From contig NC_133656.1 in the NCBI RefSeq assembly GCF_009905375.1, forward strand, positions 231,473,739 to 231,537,738: a stretch of 64,000 nucleotides of DNA. Direction: 5' to 3'. The position numbers were made by a program, and so were the translations under genes. Source of the DNA: Apium graveolens (Eukaryota; Streptophyta; Magnoliopsida; Apiales; Apiaceae). Numbering within the stretch: the stretch's first letter is position 1; every line of letters begins with the position of its first letter. Below are positions 1 to 12,830 of this stretch, piece by piece. The notes under the pieces are model-generated. The model saw only the letters and a list, made by a program, of their open reading frames with translations, did no database searches and was not told the origin of the DNA.

Positions 1-57
1 AAAATGCGTGTCAGACACTCTCCCAGATACGATAACAATCGGGAGGGACGGAGGGAG
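1..57. repeat. Stowaway-type MITE, right end only
   Basis: The stretch ends in GGGAGGGACGGAGGGAG followed by TA, the usual right terminal inverted repeat and TA target site of Stowaway (Tc1/mariner-type) MITEs. The left end lies outside the window. A complete relative lies at 36814-37051. Confidence 0.55.
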
Positions 58-59
58 TA

Positions 60-3000
60 ATATATTAAATCCGACAATTTATTACACGACAAGAAATATG
101 CGACACGAAAACACCTAAAAATTTATTATTTGTATTTACATTTTAGTTACATTAACACGAAACTACACAATCGAGATTTAGTATCAATTTTGTTTTTTCC
201 CTGTAAGTACACGACTTACGACTTATGTAATTTTTTAATTAAATATAAATATTTGTAATGAATATATGCAGGGGGCGAGCAAAAAACCAAATTAAAATCA
301 AAATCGAGCCAAAACCTTCAAAAGCCGGTCAAAACCGAACCGACCCAATTATTAATATAAAAAAATATTATTTATAATATATATAAAATTTAGAATTAGA
401 AAATATTTTAAAATTTAAGGAGAAGTAACATGCAACTGTCGTAAAATCAGTTTATATTCGCCGGACTCACTTTTATGTCATACATTTTTCTTAAAATTTC
501 ATCTATTTCGAGAACATGTAGAAATTGCATCAGTGTACTAATTTTGTTGTACCCAGTAATTTGTAGGATACAATTATTTTTTAATTATTTTCTTTACTTT
601 ACTTGTACAATTTTTATTATATTAATTTTTTTCAATTTAAAAATTGAATCTAGGTCTTTAAATCGAAATCGATACTATAATTTTGTTTGCGATTGCGATT
701 TAAGATTTTTAAAACCGAAGATCTATGGTTCCAGTTTCAGTCCAGTTTTACGCAAAAATCGAGTCGAACGGTCCATAATCTCTCCCAAACATATGTATAT
801 TTATTAAAAATATGTGCATTTTTATTTTTTAAATAATACTTTATATTTTTAAAATAACACTTGATATTATGACGTTGTATATAAATTTTATATAAATATT
901 CAATATTTATCTAAAAATATTTTGCTATATTTTTGTTTGTTAATTTAGTTAATATAAATATCCAATTTTGCACGAAAATACAACACAAAATATTTTTCAC
1001 AAATTTCTCCGGGTACACATTTTGTTATTATCAAGCTTCATGTACACGGTTTGCATTATTATTAATCATAGAGTACTCATCTTGCATTCAAAAATAAGTT
1101 TTCACTAACTACGTTAAAAAAGTTAACATTTATACACAAATTACATGTTTTTGGTAATTTGAGATACATATTTTTCTATTTTTGAATTATAACTACACAA
1201 TTTGCATAATTTGTAAAATTCAGGTACATATCTTACATTTTACTCTTTAAGCTAGTATTAAGAAATTGTTAAGATTTGAGGTTAAGAGTTCAAATACTCC
1301 GTAACTGGTTAACGGGACATAATCTAAAAGTAACTTAAGAGTATCTCCAATCACATAGAACCCTTAGTTAAAAATCATTAATACATAATATAAATAAAAA
1401 ATATAGAGATTATGTAAAAAAAAATCATCTCCAATGATACATTTCCCTTATTTATAAATACAGTCAACCTCTTGGATATATTTGTTGAACCACCAGAGAC
1501 TTGCAAGAAATTTGTAAAAAAAATGTAATCATTTATTATCATATTAAAGTAATATATTTTATTTATAACAACATAAAATTTTAATAATATACTATTTTTA
1601 AAATATAGTCAACCAATATAACCAATATCATTCAACTACAATATCTTACATATTCAACAAATTTTATATATTGTCTTACAAGTCCAATTTAGCCAATCAA
1701 TTATAACTAATATCATTGCATAAGCTTAAATATTTTAGTTAAACGAGATTTTAGATCAAAATTAAAAGAATGTTGGGTAAATAGAGCTCCAGTAATAATA
1801 TCACAATTATTCCTTAAAAAGTTAACACTCTCCTCTGATAACTTATTTCTTCTCTGATATTTTATTTATAAGAGCAACTTCAAAATCATCTGTGTTCTTA
1901 AAATTAATAAAAAAATAGATTCTTACAACTTAGTATATTAATAGGTGGGGTAACAATATATAAAGGGCTTTTTTAAATAGAAATCTATAGAGAACCATTA
2001 TTTAATAAATAAATAAGTTTTCATTTCATTTTTTATTATATATATTTATATATTTTAACTATGAAATAAAAAACGAAGTTGCATAATTTTTTTTATTTAA
2101 AAAATTATTAAAATTTGATAAAATAGTTAAAAATGGTTTTGTAGTAATATGACAGTCAAATCACACTTATCAAATATTATAATAAAATTAAGGGTTTCTT
2201 GTTATCTACATGAGAGGGTTCTCTTTAAAAAAAGAGCTATATGTATTCTCATATGCGGCAATATTTATTGAATTGATTTTTCATACAATATTCATTATTA
2301 ATAAGTGGCTTTATCACCACAAGTGATCTGAGAAAAAGTGCTTGGCTGTAATCATTTTTTTTAATTATGAGAGGATTAAGTTAAATAAGTAATGAAATTG
2401 AGATTCTAATAAGACCAAGGTTGTTTATTTAGACTATTAAGTTTAAAGATAAATAAGAATGAGCAATAATGCAATTTTGATAGACTTCTAAAGATGTTCA
2501 AAAAAAATTCGAATTCGATCCGATTAAATAAAATGGGAATATCCGATCTCGAAAAAGTCAGCCCTATTGGTAGGGCAAACAAACTTTAAACGGACCTCAT
2601 TTTTTGTCAAAATTTGACAGAGTATAAAACCCGAAAATTTTGGATAAAGTCTGGATTTAATTTCAATCAAATACCACATACGAGGATTACACCTGATTCC
2701 GAAACCATTTGAACCAAACGGACTCCTTAGAGATTTTGGAAGAAAAATCAAATATAACAAAAATGAGTCATATATCCGATTATACGTGATTATAATTATT
2801 TGTTCAAGAAAAAATCTATATATAAAATTAATTCGTTTGATAAAAATATACGGAGTTATGTTATTAAAAATCCACATATAAATTAATTTGATCGATGAGA
2901 ATACACAGAGTATGTTATTTTTATATCAAACTGTTATGTTATTTTATCTGTACGTAGTGTTCGTTTAATTTTTTTAAAAATAAGTAACTTATGAGTTAAA

Positions 3001-4312
3001 CTGAATAAGTGACAAGTTGATAAATGTTTATAAGTTATTCAAGTTTTTGGATAATTTAACTTATAAGTCAAATATTTTTTATTAAAATGAATTAAAATAA
3101 ATAATTTTTAAATATAATTATCTTAATTCTTATATTTTAAGTTAGTTTAACATTAAAAAAAATATTTTAAAATTAAAATTGATAGAAAACAAAAAATCAA
3201 AAATATGTTGAGAAAAATACGTCTTTACTAATATTGAAATTATGAGCGTATAAATTATAAATTCAACTTATAACTTAGATCGACAAACACTCGAGAATAA
3301 GTTGTTGTTGGCTTATAAATTAATAAGTTGATTTATAACATTTGTCATACATGCCCTTAAATTATTGGTTTTAAATTTCGATTTTTCTGCTATGTGTCAT
3401 GAACATACACTAGCACAAACTTTTATAAATTTAACTTTTTTCGATTGACCACTACTTCTTAATAATGATCGACCCCATATATTTAAAACAAATATAACAA
3501 TCAAAATACTCCAAATTTTATAAATTTTAGTATTTACATACTGGACAACTCTTTAAATTTTTTAAGGGCATAAATATTTCAGGGACCGATTATTTGACTG
3601 CTATCGACTATCGAGGGAGCATGTAGTGTTGACTATGGACTCCTAGATTTGAACCTAAATTGTCAACATATGAGGACTATTTTGTAGGCACTTAATAGTA
3701 AATAAGTGTGTGCTATTCATGTTCCCTAACTACTTAAATCTCTAATTTAATCAACATTCCACATCAAAGTTATAAGACAGGTATTCAGTATGATCCTAAT
3801 CTGTCATGCAATTTTAGTCAATCTAAATTTTCAAAGCTAGAAAAAGAAAGCTATAGAGAGTATATGTCAATTTAAGGTCAGACATGCAGATAAAAGTAGA
3901 AATTCGGATCTGTTCGGACCCAATAATGCGAGAGATTTGTGTACTAATTATAAAATTGTAATTAAATATGAAAAATCTGAGGAGAAACAGGAAAGGGATG
4001 TCACAAGATGATGTTGCAACCACGCATACACATGGGATGCATTTATGTATTACTTAAGCTTTTAAATATCACATGGCTACACTACAATATATATATAAAT
4101 TGGTGATAAATCACATGGCCACAATAAAATATGAATGCCCTTCTTTTGTTCTTTCTCAATAACCATCCTTTACTTTCTAACCAACTCTTACTTGTAAATG
4201 TAATTCATATGCTATTTTTTACAATTGGGGTACTTGCCAACTGATTTTGCTATTTCATTTATCTTCTTTTGTCATTGTTGTTTTCTTGCAACCATATTAT
4301 TGTAATTTTTGT
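60..4312. other. AT-rich intergenic DNA, no gene seen
   Basis: I find no coding region with codon structure, splice pattern or family resemblance here. The DNA is very AT-rich. Fragments around 1339-1810 (repeated CATCTCCAAT-like words) and 2950-3355 (repeated words of the type AACTTATAAGT on both strands) look like decayed MITEs. No clean ends or target duplications could be fixed for them. Confidence 0.5.
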
Positions 4313-4677
4313 TGGAGCATCTCCAATGTATCACACTATTTTGGTGTGAAATTTACACTAAAATGATATAAAAATTACACTATTTTTAAATTCAACTTCA
4401 ATCCATAAACGCTAAATCTTACACCATTCTTGTCTATATATGTTATTTTATTGCTAGAATACAAAATAAAGTATAGAAGTAATAATGTTAGTAGGATACA
4501 AATGAAACAACTTTGTTTTATGCAAATAGATAATGTTGAAATTAACAAAAACTCTAAAAAATTGGTATGACACCAAATTTGGTGTAACTTTTGGTGAGAT
4601 TTAGAGTTGAGTGAAGAGAAAATCTACACTAAAATGGTGTGAAAGTACGGGTTTGAAATTGGGTTGGAGATGATCTT
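4313..4677. repeat. MITE with CATCTCCAA inverted ends
   Basis: The left end reads TTGGAGCATCTCCAATG and the right end is the imperfect reverse complement (TTGGAGATGATCTTA). Inside, a segment like TTTACACTAAAATG near the left recurs inverted near the right (CTACACTAAAATGGTGTG), so the whole ~365 bp can fold back. Such ends with a short TTA-like target are typical of PIF/Harbinger-type MITEs; that class is an inference. Confidence 0.45.
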
Positions 4678-7600
4678 AGAGTAGTGAGTTTTTTTTAACG
4701 TTTTTTTTTGGCATGTGAATACTGAAATATTAAATTTTAAAAGTTTAATATTTTTTCTTTTCTTAATAATAATGAATCTCTTACATGTAAAAAAAACTAC
4801 ATCATTTAAAATGAGCAAGAAATTTAAACTTATTTGGGATCTTCAATTTTCAAAACTGACCCTAATTAATTGGAAGGAATTTAATTTAATAAATAATTGT
4901 ATATAATTTATTAAAATTTATCAAGCTGTCACAAAATTTATGAACCAAGTATACATATCATTAATTGACAAGATTTACTAGATATTTAAGTTAATTATTT
5001 TTAATAATCACTACATACTATTACTGAATCTCGTCTCGCTCAACTTTTGAGACTAATTTCTTAAAATAATTGTTATTTGACCCGATTTTTGACTAATTAA
5101 GACGTACCGAAATTAAACTAATTAGAAAGTTACAGTTCGTCTACTGATTAATTAACCGAATTTTTAAACATTATTTAAGAATTGTCAAGAAAATATCGAT
5201 ACCATCCTATCTTTATCGAGTTTTTCAGACCCATTCCAATTGGGTCGGATGGCTCAAAATGATTTTATATTCAAAATTTGATAAATTGGCATCATTCGAA
5301 TGTTTAAAACTCTGGACTAAACGAAGAAAAGTGATGTAATTCGAATAACATTCTTAAACGATGAGTTGTGTCTTTCGAATAACATAGAGAATTTGATAAC
5401 ACCAATAACAATGTACGTCACGTGGAGTATCCGTATTATGCAGTGTATTATTCACAAATCACAACTGAAAATACAAAGAATATTGGTCATCATGTGAAAT
5501 AAAACATAGTAATAAAAAATTAGGTGAAGCTAAATACCGTTAAGCCGCTGGAGTGCTAACAACTTGCAGCGGCATTAAGATTTTCAATTAAAATGAGAGT
5601 ACATATACAACCCCAACTACAAAACAACTTTGTTCCCAAAATTAGCTTTTGCTTCCGGCGTTATCATAATTGTGTTTCACACGGTGTTCAAATACGTTCA
5701 TGTTGGGAAAATATGTACCTTACACGAAAAGGTTTGGGCACTTTTACAAGACTTACATTTTACTTAAAAGTCAAATATTTTACTCTCCAAAGACTTATTT
5801 TGTAATGAAATTTTAGATAAATTATTAACATAGAAGACCCAAATTTGTTATTTTATTCGCTCCAGTCATTTGAACCAGACTCCCTCTCTACCAGTCACTT
5901 GTATAGAAATGATTTGGAAAAAGATAAAATAAAAAATATTATTTTCATTAAAGTGGTGGGATAAGAGAGAGAAAAGTATAAATTAGTGAGAAAAATATAA
6001 AATTTAGGTAAGGTGATAGAAGCAATCAAAGTAATTTTGAAATGTATAAAATTTAATTAAATAATCAAAAAATAAAAATATATAAAAATAAACTGGATAC
6101 ATAAAAATTTATAAATAAAATACATAAATATGTTAAACACTTCCCGGCTAGCGATATTTACATGATATAATGGTCAATTTGAAGCATTCCGGATAGAAAT
6201 TTCGTGAACAATAAAGAGGTACAATTAATAGCAGCTATAATTTGGTGAAACCAGTAAATTATAATTCGCACGAACAAATCTTGCTCTGGTTCTTGTACCA
6301 CCAGGAAAAGACAATCCTGCTAATTAATTGCTGTTGAGTATTGTAACCAGTAAATTAGTCGAATATATTGTATTTGTTGTGCACGTAACCACCATATTAA
6401 GTTTTTTTTATTTTTGGAAATAAAATAACAGTTTAAGTTATCAAGACATCAACAGAAAGGTCAGCATTTTTATCATTTCACGCTTGGATCTAGTACTAGT
6501 TTAAAATTCGTGCGATATATGGACGATATAATTTTTTTTTAATATTACATAATTTTAAAAAAGAGATATTCTAATTTAATTTTTAATTTTGTTCATTTAA
6601 AACTTTAAATGATATAATTTCATGATAATTATATAAGTAAACATATGTGTTCATAATTTTTTAGAATATTTAAACTTATTTAAAGTGTTAACATTAGTTG
6701 GGGAAATATTATTATAATGAAATTATTATTTTATTAAGAATAAAAATATAATGTCTCCATTATGTTGGTACCTTGAAAAAGTATTATTCTAGCATGGTGA
6801 TTACTTAATCGATTAACTATAACTCCATAAAAGATATTTGAAAAAGAAAATATTACTGATTGAACAATATAATTTTATTGATAATTTTACGTGTATTTAA
6901 AAAAAAATTATGTTTTAAATAAAATTTGATTTTTTATTTCACGTGAATAGTATACGAATTATACTTAGTCTAATATTAATTTGATTTATCTTGGATCAGT
7001 GATTTACATTATTTTATTTTAGTCTGGTGCACAATACACCTACCAAATCAAACTAATTATTTTTAGTTTAATTTTAATTTCTTTTAAATTTCGGATCAAT
7101 AAGATAATTTTGTTTTAGGCTGAATATTTAGTGTATATGTTTTTTTTGGTCCAATTGTATTTTTATTTTAGATTTGTGTTAGTTTGAATCAATTGTATAA
7201 TATATTTTTTTATCCTGGATAAAGAAAATATATTATTTTGTTTATCCAAATTCATTAGTATAATTTTTTTAGAAGGATTGATAGTATTATTATTTTATCT
7301 TAACCCGAGTCACATTATATATAAACCGAATCTTAAGAATTATATTTAGTTTGTCTAAATTTAATTTAGCCCGAAGTAACAAATTAGAATAATATAGAAC
7401 TCGATATGAATTAAAATTTAAATTGGTAGAAGAAGTTAAATTTAACATAAATTATAGTAATATAGAGTTCGATATAAAATAGAATTGAAATTGATAAATT
7501 AATAGAGGAAGTTGACTTCAATATCAATTAGAATTAAAATTGATCGACCCAATAATTAGAATTAAAACAATTAAGTAAGGGTAATTAAATAATTTCAGCA

Positions 7601-8129
7601 ATTACCGACCGACTGACTACCAAATTTTGAATGTTTCATCTATTATAATATAGTATAGAAGTATAAATTTGGTAAATTAGTTCGAGTTCGGGTATTTTTC
7701 AACTCAAACAAGATTATTTTTTTCATAAAAAATCGAGTTACCTGCGACGTTAATAAGGTGAACCAAGTTTATTCGTGGAATTATAATGATAATAATTTGA
7801 TTAAAATTCAATTTATAAATAACAAAAAAATTATTATATATAAAAACTTAAACAAGTTTGAATTTGATTATAGTCAAGTTTAAACAGATTCAGATTCAAC
7901 TCAACTTATTTAGTTAAACGAACTCGAAGTTTGAGTTTGGCTCGTAAATGAGGTCGAGGTTGGCTGAACTCAGTTAAACAACTTCGAATATAGGCTCGCG
8001 AGCTTCTAGCCTCGAACTACGTCCTTGTACACATGCTTACTATGACATCCAAATCTATAACCGAATATATATCGGACCTAATCAACCTAAAAAAATAACA
8101 ATGTGTTATATATTAGTTGTTAACCGGTA
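4678..8129. other. AT-rich intergenic DNA, no gene seen
   Basis: No supported gene. Short open frames exist but show no family resemblance. Around 5850-6000 there is a degenerate segment resembling Stowaway-derived sequence (CGCTCCAGTC ... runs rich in TAAAATTTA). The rest is AT-rich, with many A/T runs and no repeat boundaries I can define. Confidence 0.45.
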
Positions 8130-8300
8130 TTAATAACCGTCTCAAACACTCTTTTCTTGTCGACGTGGGATGTTAGGGTCAACGTTCTCCACAAATAACC
8201 AACACACCTACAGAATTCGGACAGTGCCTTTGTGCTTCCGACGGAGCAAAGTTCTGATACCATTTATAATATTCAAACTTATAATCGAATGTGTCAGCCT
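8130..8300 (-). repeat. Possible copia-type LTR/PBS remnant
   Basis: GTTCTGATACCAT at 8251-8263 is close to the complement of the initiator-Met tRNA primer site TGGTATCAGAGC used by Ty1/copia elements. That would place a relic LTR/PBS junction on the minus strand. No matching pol region or second LTR is visible, so this is a weak call. Confidence 0.25.
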
Positions 8301-8356
8301 GTGTCAGTCCGAAAATATTAGCAATTTGGTACATGTTACTAAACTAGTAATATAAT

Positions 8357-8520
8357 ACTCGCTCCGTCCTACCCACTAGTATACATAAGAGGTGCCACAT
8401 AGGTTAAACAAAATGTAATTTAACGTTAAAATGTAAAAAGAGTGAGTAAAGTGGCGGGACAAATTAATATTAAAATGTATAAAATAAGTGAGGTGATACA
8501 AATAAGTGGATGTGAATGAA
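8357..8520. repeat. Stowaway-like MITE remnant
   Basis: It begins TACTCGCTCCGTCCTACCC, close to the Stowaway end CTCCCTCCGTCCC after a TA. The right end is too decayed to locate confidently. Confidence 0.3.
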
Positions 8521-9299
8521 TAGTTGTTAATTTTATATTATAAACATTATAATTTTTGGAATATATATATATAATTGAGAGGGATATGTCAAAAAGGAGA
8601 TCTTATAAATATGAACGAGACATGGGCAATATATATTAGTTGTTAGGTTGTATCCACAAAGGTCTTAAACAATTGAAGCTGACAATTTCATACACGACGC
8701 GAAAATGACACAAAAAATACGGGTCTGGGTTGACCTCCGGTACACGACTACAAAAATATACGAACACGAAAGTACCTAAATGAATTTATTGTCAATTTTG
8801 GGTTTATTCTCGGGTACATGACACTAAACGAATGTACAAAAAATAAATAAATATTTAAATAAATTTATTAGAATTATACGAGTGTTATTTTACATATAAT
8901 TTTTTTATAAACAATAAATACCAAATAAATTCAAATTCAAATTTTGCGGGAATTGACCGCGCTTGATCCTTTATGACTTATTAACGTATAACTGGAGTAG
9001 TAAAAAAATTATTTAAATATTTTATTTATTTATTTATTTTAATATTTAAATTTAAAAATATACGAAATACGATACGAAATGTACACGAAATGAAGGTGCA
9101 CGACTGCAAAACAAAATGAAAGTAAAGGAATTCTTAACGGGTCAAACTTGAGTTAGACATTTATGACATGAAAGTACACGAAAGAAAGCTTACGGTGAAA
9201 CCTGGATATCATTTAACTGTATAATATAAAATTAAATTCAATTTATGATAAGATATGCTTAGTAAACATATTATTAAATTTTCAGGATATTAGATTTTT
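8521..9299. other. AT-rich intergenic DNA, no gene seen
   Basis: Nothing coding is seen. Words such as TACACGAC, ACACGAAA and GACACGAAA recur here and in the first 250 bases of the window. Both stretches may come from the same dispersed repeat family, but no ends are defined. Confidence 0.35.
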
Positions 9300-9725
9300 A
9301 GGGGGTGTCTTCAATTCAGATTTTATAGGATCTATAATAATCCATTGATTTTGAATGATTGTTGTTAATTTTAGTTGATTTTAATTGTACGCGAATCTTA
9401 GCGTAGTTGTTGAATAAATCTCGTAGAGTCTTACTGATTTGAGTAGTAATTTATACAAGCAAGTCCATCAAAATTTATAATTTTATAAAATACAAAAAAA
9501 TCCATGAACTTTTGAATACCACCAAATTTTAATAGATTTTTTAAAATCCAAATTGAATATCAAAAGATTTTAATAAACTTTTTAAAATATAAATTAAATA
9601 CCTCAGATATTTAAAGACTTATTTCAATACCTATTGAATACCATCAAATTTTAGAAAAAAATTTAGAATCCAAATTAAATACCCAATAATTTTTAAAATC
9701 CCAAGTGAATACATCACTCTTACTC
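9300..9725. repeat. Putative MITE (GGGGGTGTCTTCAATTC end)
   Basis: The left end AGGGGGTGTCTTCAATTC and the internal run of repeated words (ATTTTTTAAAATCCAAATTGAA and variants at 9530-9700) match the look of a common class of plant foldback MITEs. The right boundary is approximate. It lies about 440 bp upstream of the BAHD start codon. Confidence 0.35.
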
Positions 9726-10076
9726 ACAAATCGGAATCAATATGTCCATATATAAATAAAAATTAATAAGTAATGACAAATTTCCAATATTTGCACAGAA
9801 AGATAAAAGAAATGTTTTAAGAAAAACAAGACGGGACAAAACAAAACAGGGTTAAAAATGAGAGAGAGGAACTAGGAAGGGGGATGAGCTTTACTCAACT
9901 CCCACCGGAACCAACTATACAGCAGCAAGAAGAATTAATATTTCACAACTGTCTTCATGAATCTCATTAATGCATTCCCAACTACATAGCGTAGCTAGTA
10001 GTTGTGTTTTATTTTTCAAACCTCAAGGATATTCACATTCACCCCCCCAATCTACATAACATCATCCTTTTTCTAT

Positions 10077-10089
10077 CTCTATATATACC
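10077..10089 (+). promoter_or_regulatory. TATA box of the BAHD acyltransferase gene
   Basis: CTCTATATATACC lies about 75-85 bp upstream of the ATG at 10163. Pyrimidine-rich sequence follows it (TCTCTCTTCTTG), as expected around a plant transcription start. This implies a leader of roughly 40-55 nt. The call rests on position and sequence only. Confidence 0.55.
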
Positions 10090-10162
10090 GTCTCTCTTCT
10101 TGTATTTCCATAACATCATATACATTTTCTCAACCAAAAAAAAATAAAATAGAAACACAATC

Positions 10163-12830
10163 ATGGGAACTCAAGCCAATGAAGAAGAGGTGAACAAGAA
10201 CATGTCGAAGGCCAAAATCATAAGCACAAGCCATGTTAAGCCCAAGAAAACACTTGGAAGAAAAGAGTGTCAACTAGTCACTTTTGATCTTCCTTACATA
10301 GCCTTTTACTATAACCAAAAGTTGATGATTTACAAAGGGGTTGTTGAGTTTGATGATCTTGTGGTGAAAATGAAAGATGGGCTTGCGTTGGTTTTGGAGG
10401 AGTTTCATCAACTTGCTGGAAAACTGGGAAAAGATGAGGATGGTGTTTTTAAGGTTGTGTATGATGATGATACGGATGGTGTTGAGGTGGTGGTGGCCGA
10501 AGCGGAGGAGATTGGGGTTGCGGAGCTGACGAAAGAGGAGGGGACTGCTAGGTTGAAGGAGTTGGTGCCTTATAATGGTGTCTTGAACTTGGAAGGGCTT
10601 CAGAGGCCATTGTTGGGAGTGCAGGTACATTTTCGTATTTGTCGATTTTTGTTTTGTTAGATTCGATTATTCGTAATTATTTGTTTTAATGTTTGATTTC
10701 CGAAATCCTGAAATTTTAATCCAGTTAACGAGAATTGATAGAGATTCTAATTTCTATGTGAAATCTTAATCTCCACGCCCCAAATTGAAATATGATTATT
10801 TGGTTTAGTGTTAAATTGACGGAAATATATATAGGGCCGGGTTGGATCGTGAAATTCTAATATGGTTAACGAGAAAATCAAGACATTTCTCATTTCCAAG
10901 CACCCTTTGTAATTAGAGGGTTTTAATTACCGTCAGCATTGGTTTAGAAGATCTTCTTCAACACCATGCTTGTTCATTAGAAGATTTTCTTCAACACCAT
11001 ACTTGTTCTAGAAAATGCAAATCAGGGTGTTTGAGAATGAGACAATCTCCGATCGAGTAGTAAATGATCTCACGTTTCACGTCAGTAACTTTTCTTGTAG
11101 TCATTACAAAAGTTTGATCTCCCTTATGAATTGAAGAGTTAAATTGTATCACATACTTTAACTTTAAAGACTATGTGCAATGAATTTTAAACAAAAATGC
11201 AGAGAGAATGTGTTGTACAAGTGTAGAACTTGTATTAATTTAGTACTTACATTTAAATTGTCAGAATTAATCTGAATGTGTATTTTTTTCAGTTTACTTG
11301 GCCAGTTCAGATGGGCCTCAAAGTAGTAATTACACAAGGGAAAAACCTTGAATCCAATTAGTAATTAGCTTAGTTACAAGAAAGCCTTAAATTTGGCTTC
11401 TAGACAGGGGCACAGCCATTTTATAACCAACTTACAACTACACTGCACACATATAATTTCAAGTGCAGATTTTGAATTTATATATAAATTTAATTAGAAT
11501 TTTTGGGCACATGTTAAGAAAGTGTGATAGATGAGTTATAAAAATTTGATTGGTGGAGAGTTCATTAATAATGATGGACCCCTGCATGCACAAAAATCCC
11601 CACCAATCAAATTTTTACAACTCATCTATCACATTTTCTTAGCATGTGCCCATGGACACACACTGGACAAACCGGTTTAATTATTAAATAGTGTATATAG
11701 TTGCAAGATTTTAACTTTTATTGATTAATTTTCCAACTACTTTAAGGTCTGTCAACATTAAATACCTATCTGTTAATTTCCAACCATACTTGATACACAG
11801 AGCTCTCTATCTCAACTCTCAGCATTACAAATCCTGGTTGTCATACATCAGAGTTTGTTATGTTTTATTTGTCATCCTAGTTTTAGCTACATTTATATGA
11901 TATGTTTTCTGATAAATTGGAGTGGCGTATTGCTGATGTTCACAGCTTACCAAGCTAAAGGATGGTTTTGTAATCGGATGTGCTTTCAACCATGCTATCT
12001 TAGATGGTACCGCTACCTGGCACTTCATGACCTCCTGGGCCGAGATATGCAGAGGAGCCACCTCTATATCGGTCACTCCTTTCCTTGACCGTACCAAAGC
12101 ACGTGACACGCGTGTGAAGCTCGACCTCACTCCACCAGCAGCTGCCGCGCCTCAGAATGGTGAGGTGGCTAAGGTTGTACCACCGCCCCTCAGAGAGAAA
12201 GTCTTCAAATTTTCTGAGGCAGCAATTGACAAGATCAAGTCAAAAGTTAATGAAAAACCAAGTGAGGACTCAAAGCCCTTCTCAACATTCCAGGCCCTGT
12301 CTACACATGTGTGGAATGCAGTCACAAAGGCCAGGCAGCTGAAGCCCGAGGACTACACTGTGTTCACCATCTTTGCTGACTGTCGTAAAAGGGTGGACCC
12401 TCCAATGCCCGAGAGCTACTTCGGAAACCTGATCCAGGCCATATTCACTGTCACTGCAGCTGGATTGTTGCTTGCCAATCCACCAGAGTTTGGAGCAAAA
12501 CTCGTGCAACAAGCCATTGTCATGCACGATGCAAAAGCCATCAACAAACGTAACGATGAATGGGAGAGCAATCCAATAATCTTCCAATACAAAGACGCTG
12601 GAGTGAACTGTGTCGCGGTGGGATCCTCTCCTCGATTCAACGTTTACGAAGTGGACTTTGGCTACGGAGCACCAGAGAGTGTGAGGAGTGGCTCAAACAA
12701 CAGGTTTGATGGAATGGTTTATTTGTATCAGGGAAAGAGTGGAGGGAGAAGCATTGACATCGAGATCAGCCTGGATGCTGGAGCAATGGAGAATCTGGAG
12801 AAGGACAAGGAGTTTCTTATGGAGGCTTAA
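10163..12830 (+). CDS. DCR: BAHD acyltransferase, DCR-like (two exons)
   Basis: Two exons, 10163-10624 and 11946-12830, join in frame across a GT..AG intron of 1321 bp to give 448 residues, the usual BAHD length. The HXXXD catalytic motif reads HAILD at about residues 170-174, just after the splice junction. The second family motif, usually DFGWG, reads DFGYG at about 391-395. The N-terminus (LGRKECQLVTFDLPYIAFYY) and the stretch after HAILD (GTATWHFMTSWAEICRG) resemble the DEFECTIVE IN CUTICULAR RIDGES clade. In Arabidopsis DCR is a soluble acyl-CoA-dependent acyltransferase needed to build dihydroxy-C16 monomers into cutin. The catalytic His and Asp are present and the frame is open, so it looks functional. 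BAHD membership is secure; the DCR assignment is from memory of the clade, and another BAHD branch is possible. Confidence 0.82.
11505..11651. repeat. Hairpin MITE-like element inside the BAHD intron
   Basis: Two arms of ~52 bp (11505-11556 and 11600-11651) are near-perfect reverse complements, starting GGGCACATGTTAAGAAAGTG and ending in the matching GCATGTGCCC. A 43-bp loop separates them. The element lies wholly within the intron, in a gene that is otherwise intact. I could not fix a target duplication. It would form a long hairpin in the pre-mRNA. Confidence 0.7.

Noticed and set aside
475..807. 110-codon frame near the window start
   Set aside because: Phe/Ile/Asn/Tyr-rich composition is what AT-rich random sequence gives, with no family resemblance or splice context.
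2524..2877. 117-codon minus-strand frame
   Set aside because: Isolated, AT-driven composition, no recognisable motif and no promoter or splice signals.
5593..5805. 70-codon frame with a less AT-rich start
   Set aside because: No similarity I recognise. The codons degrade into AT-rich sequence, so it is not supportable as a gene.
10274..10630. 118-codon minus-strand frame across BAHD exon 1
   Set aside because: It is antisense to a well-supported exon, and its composition simply mirrors that exon.
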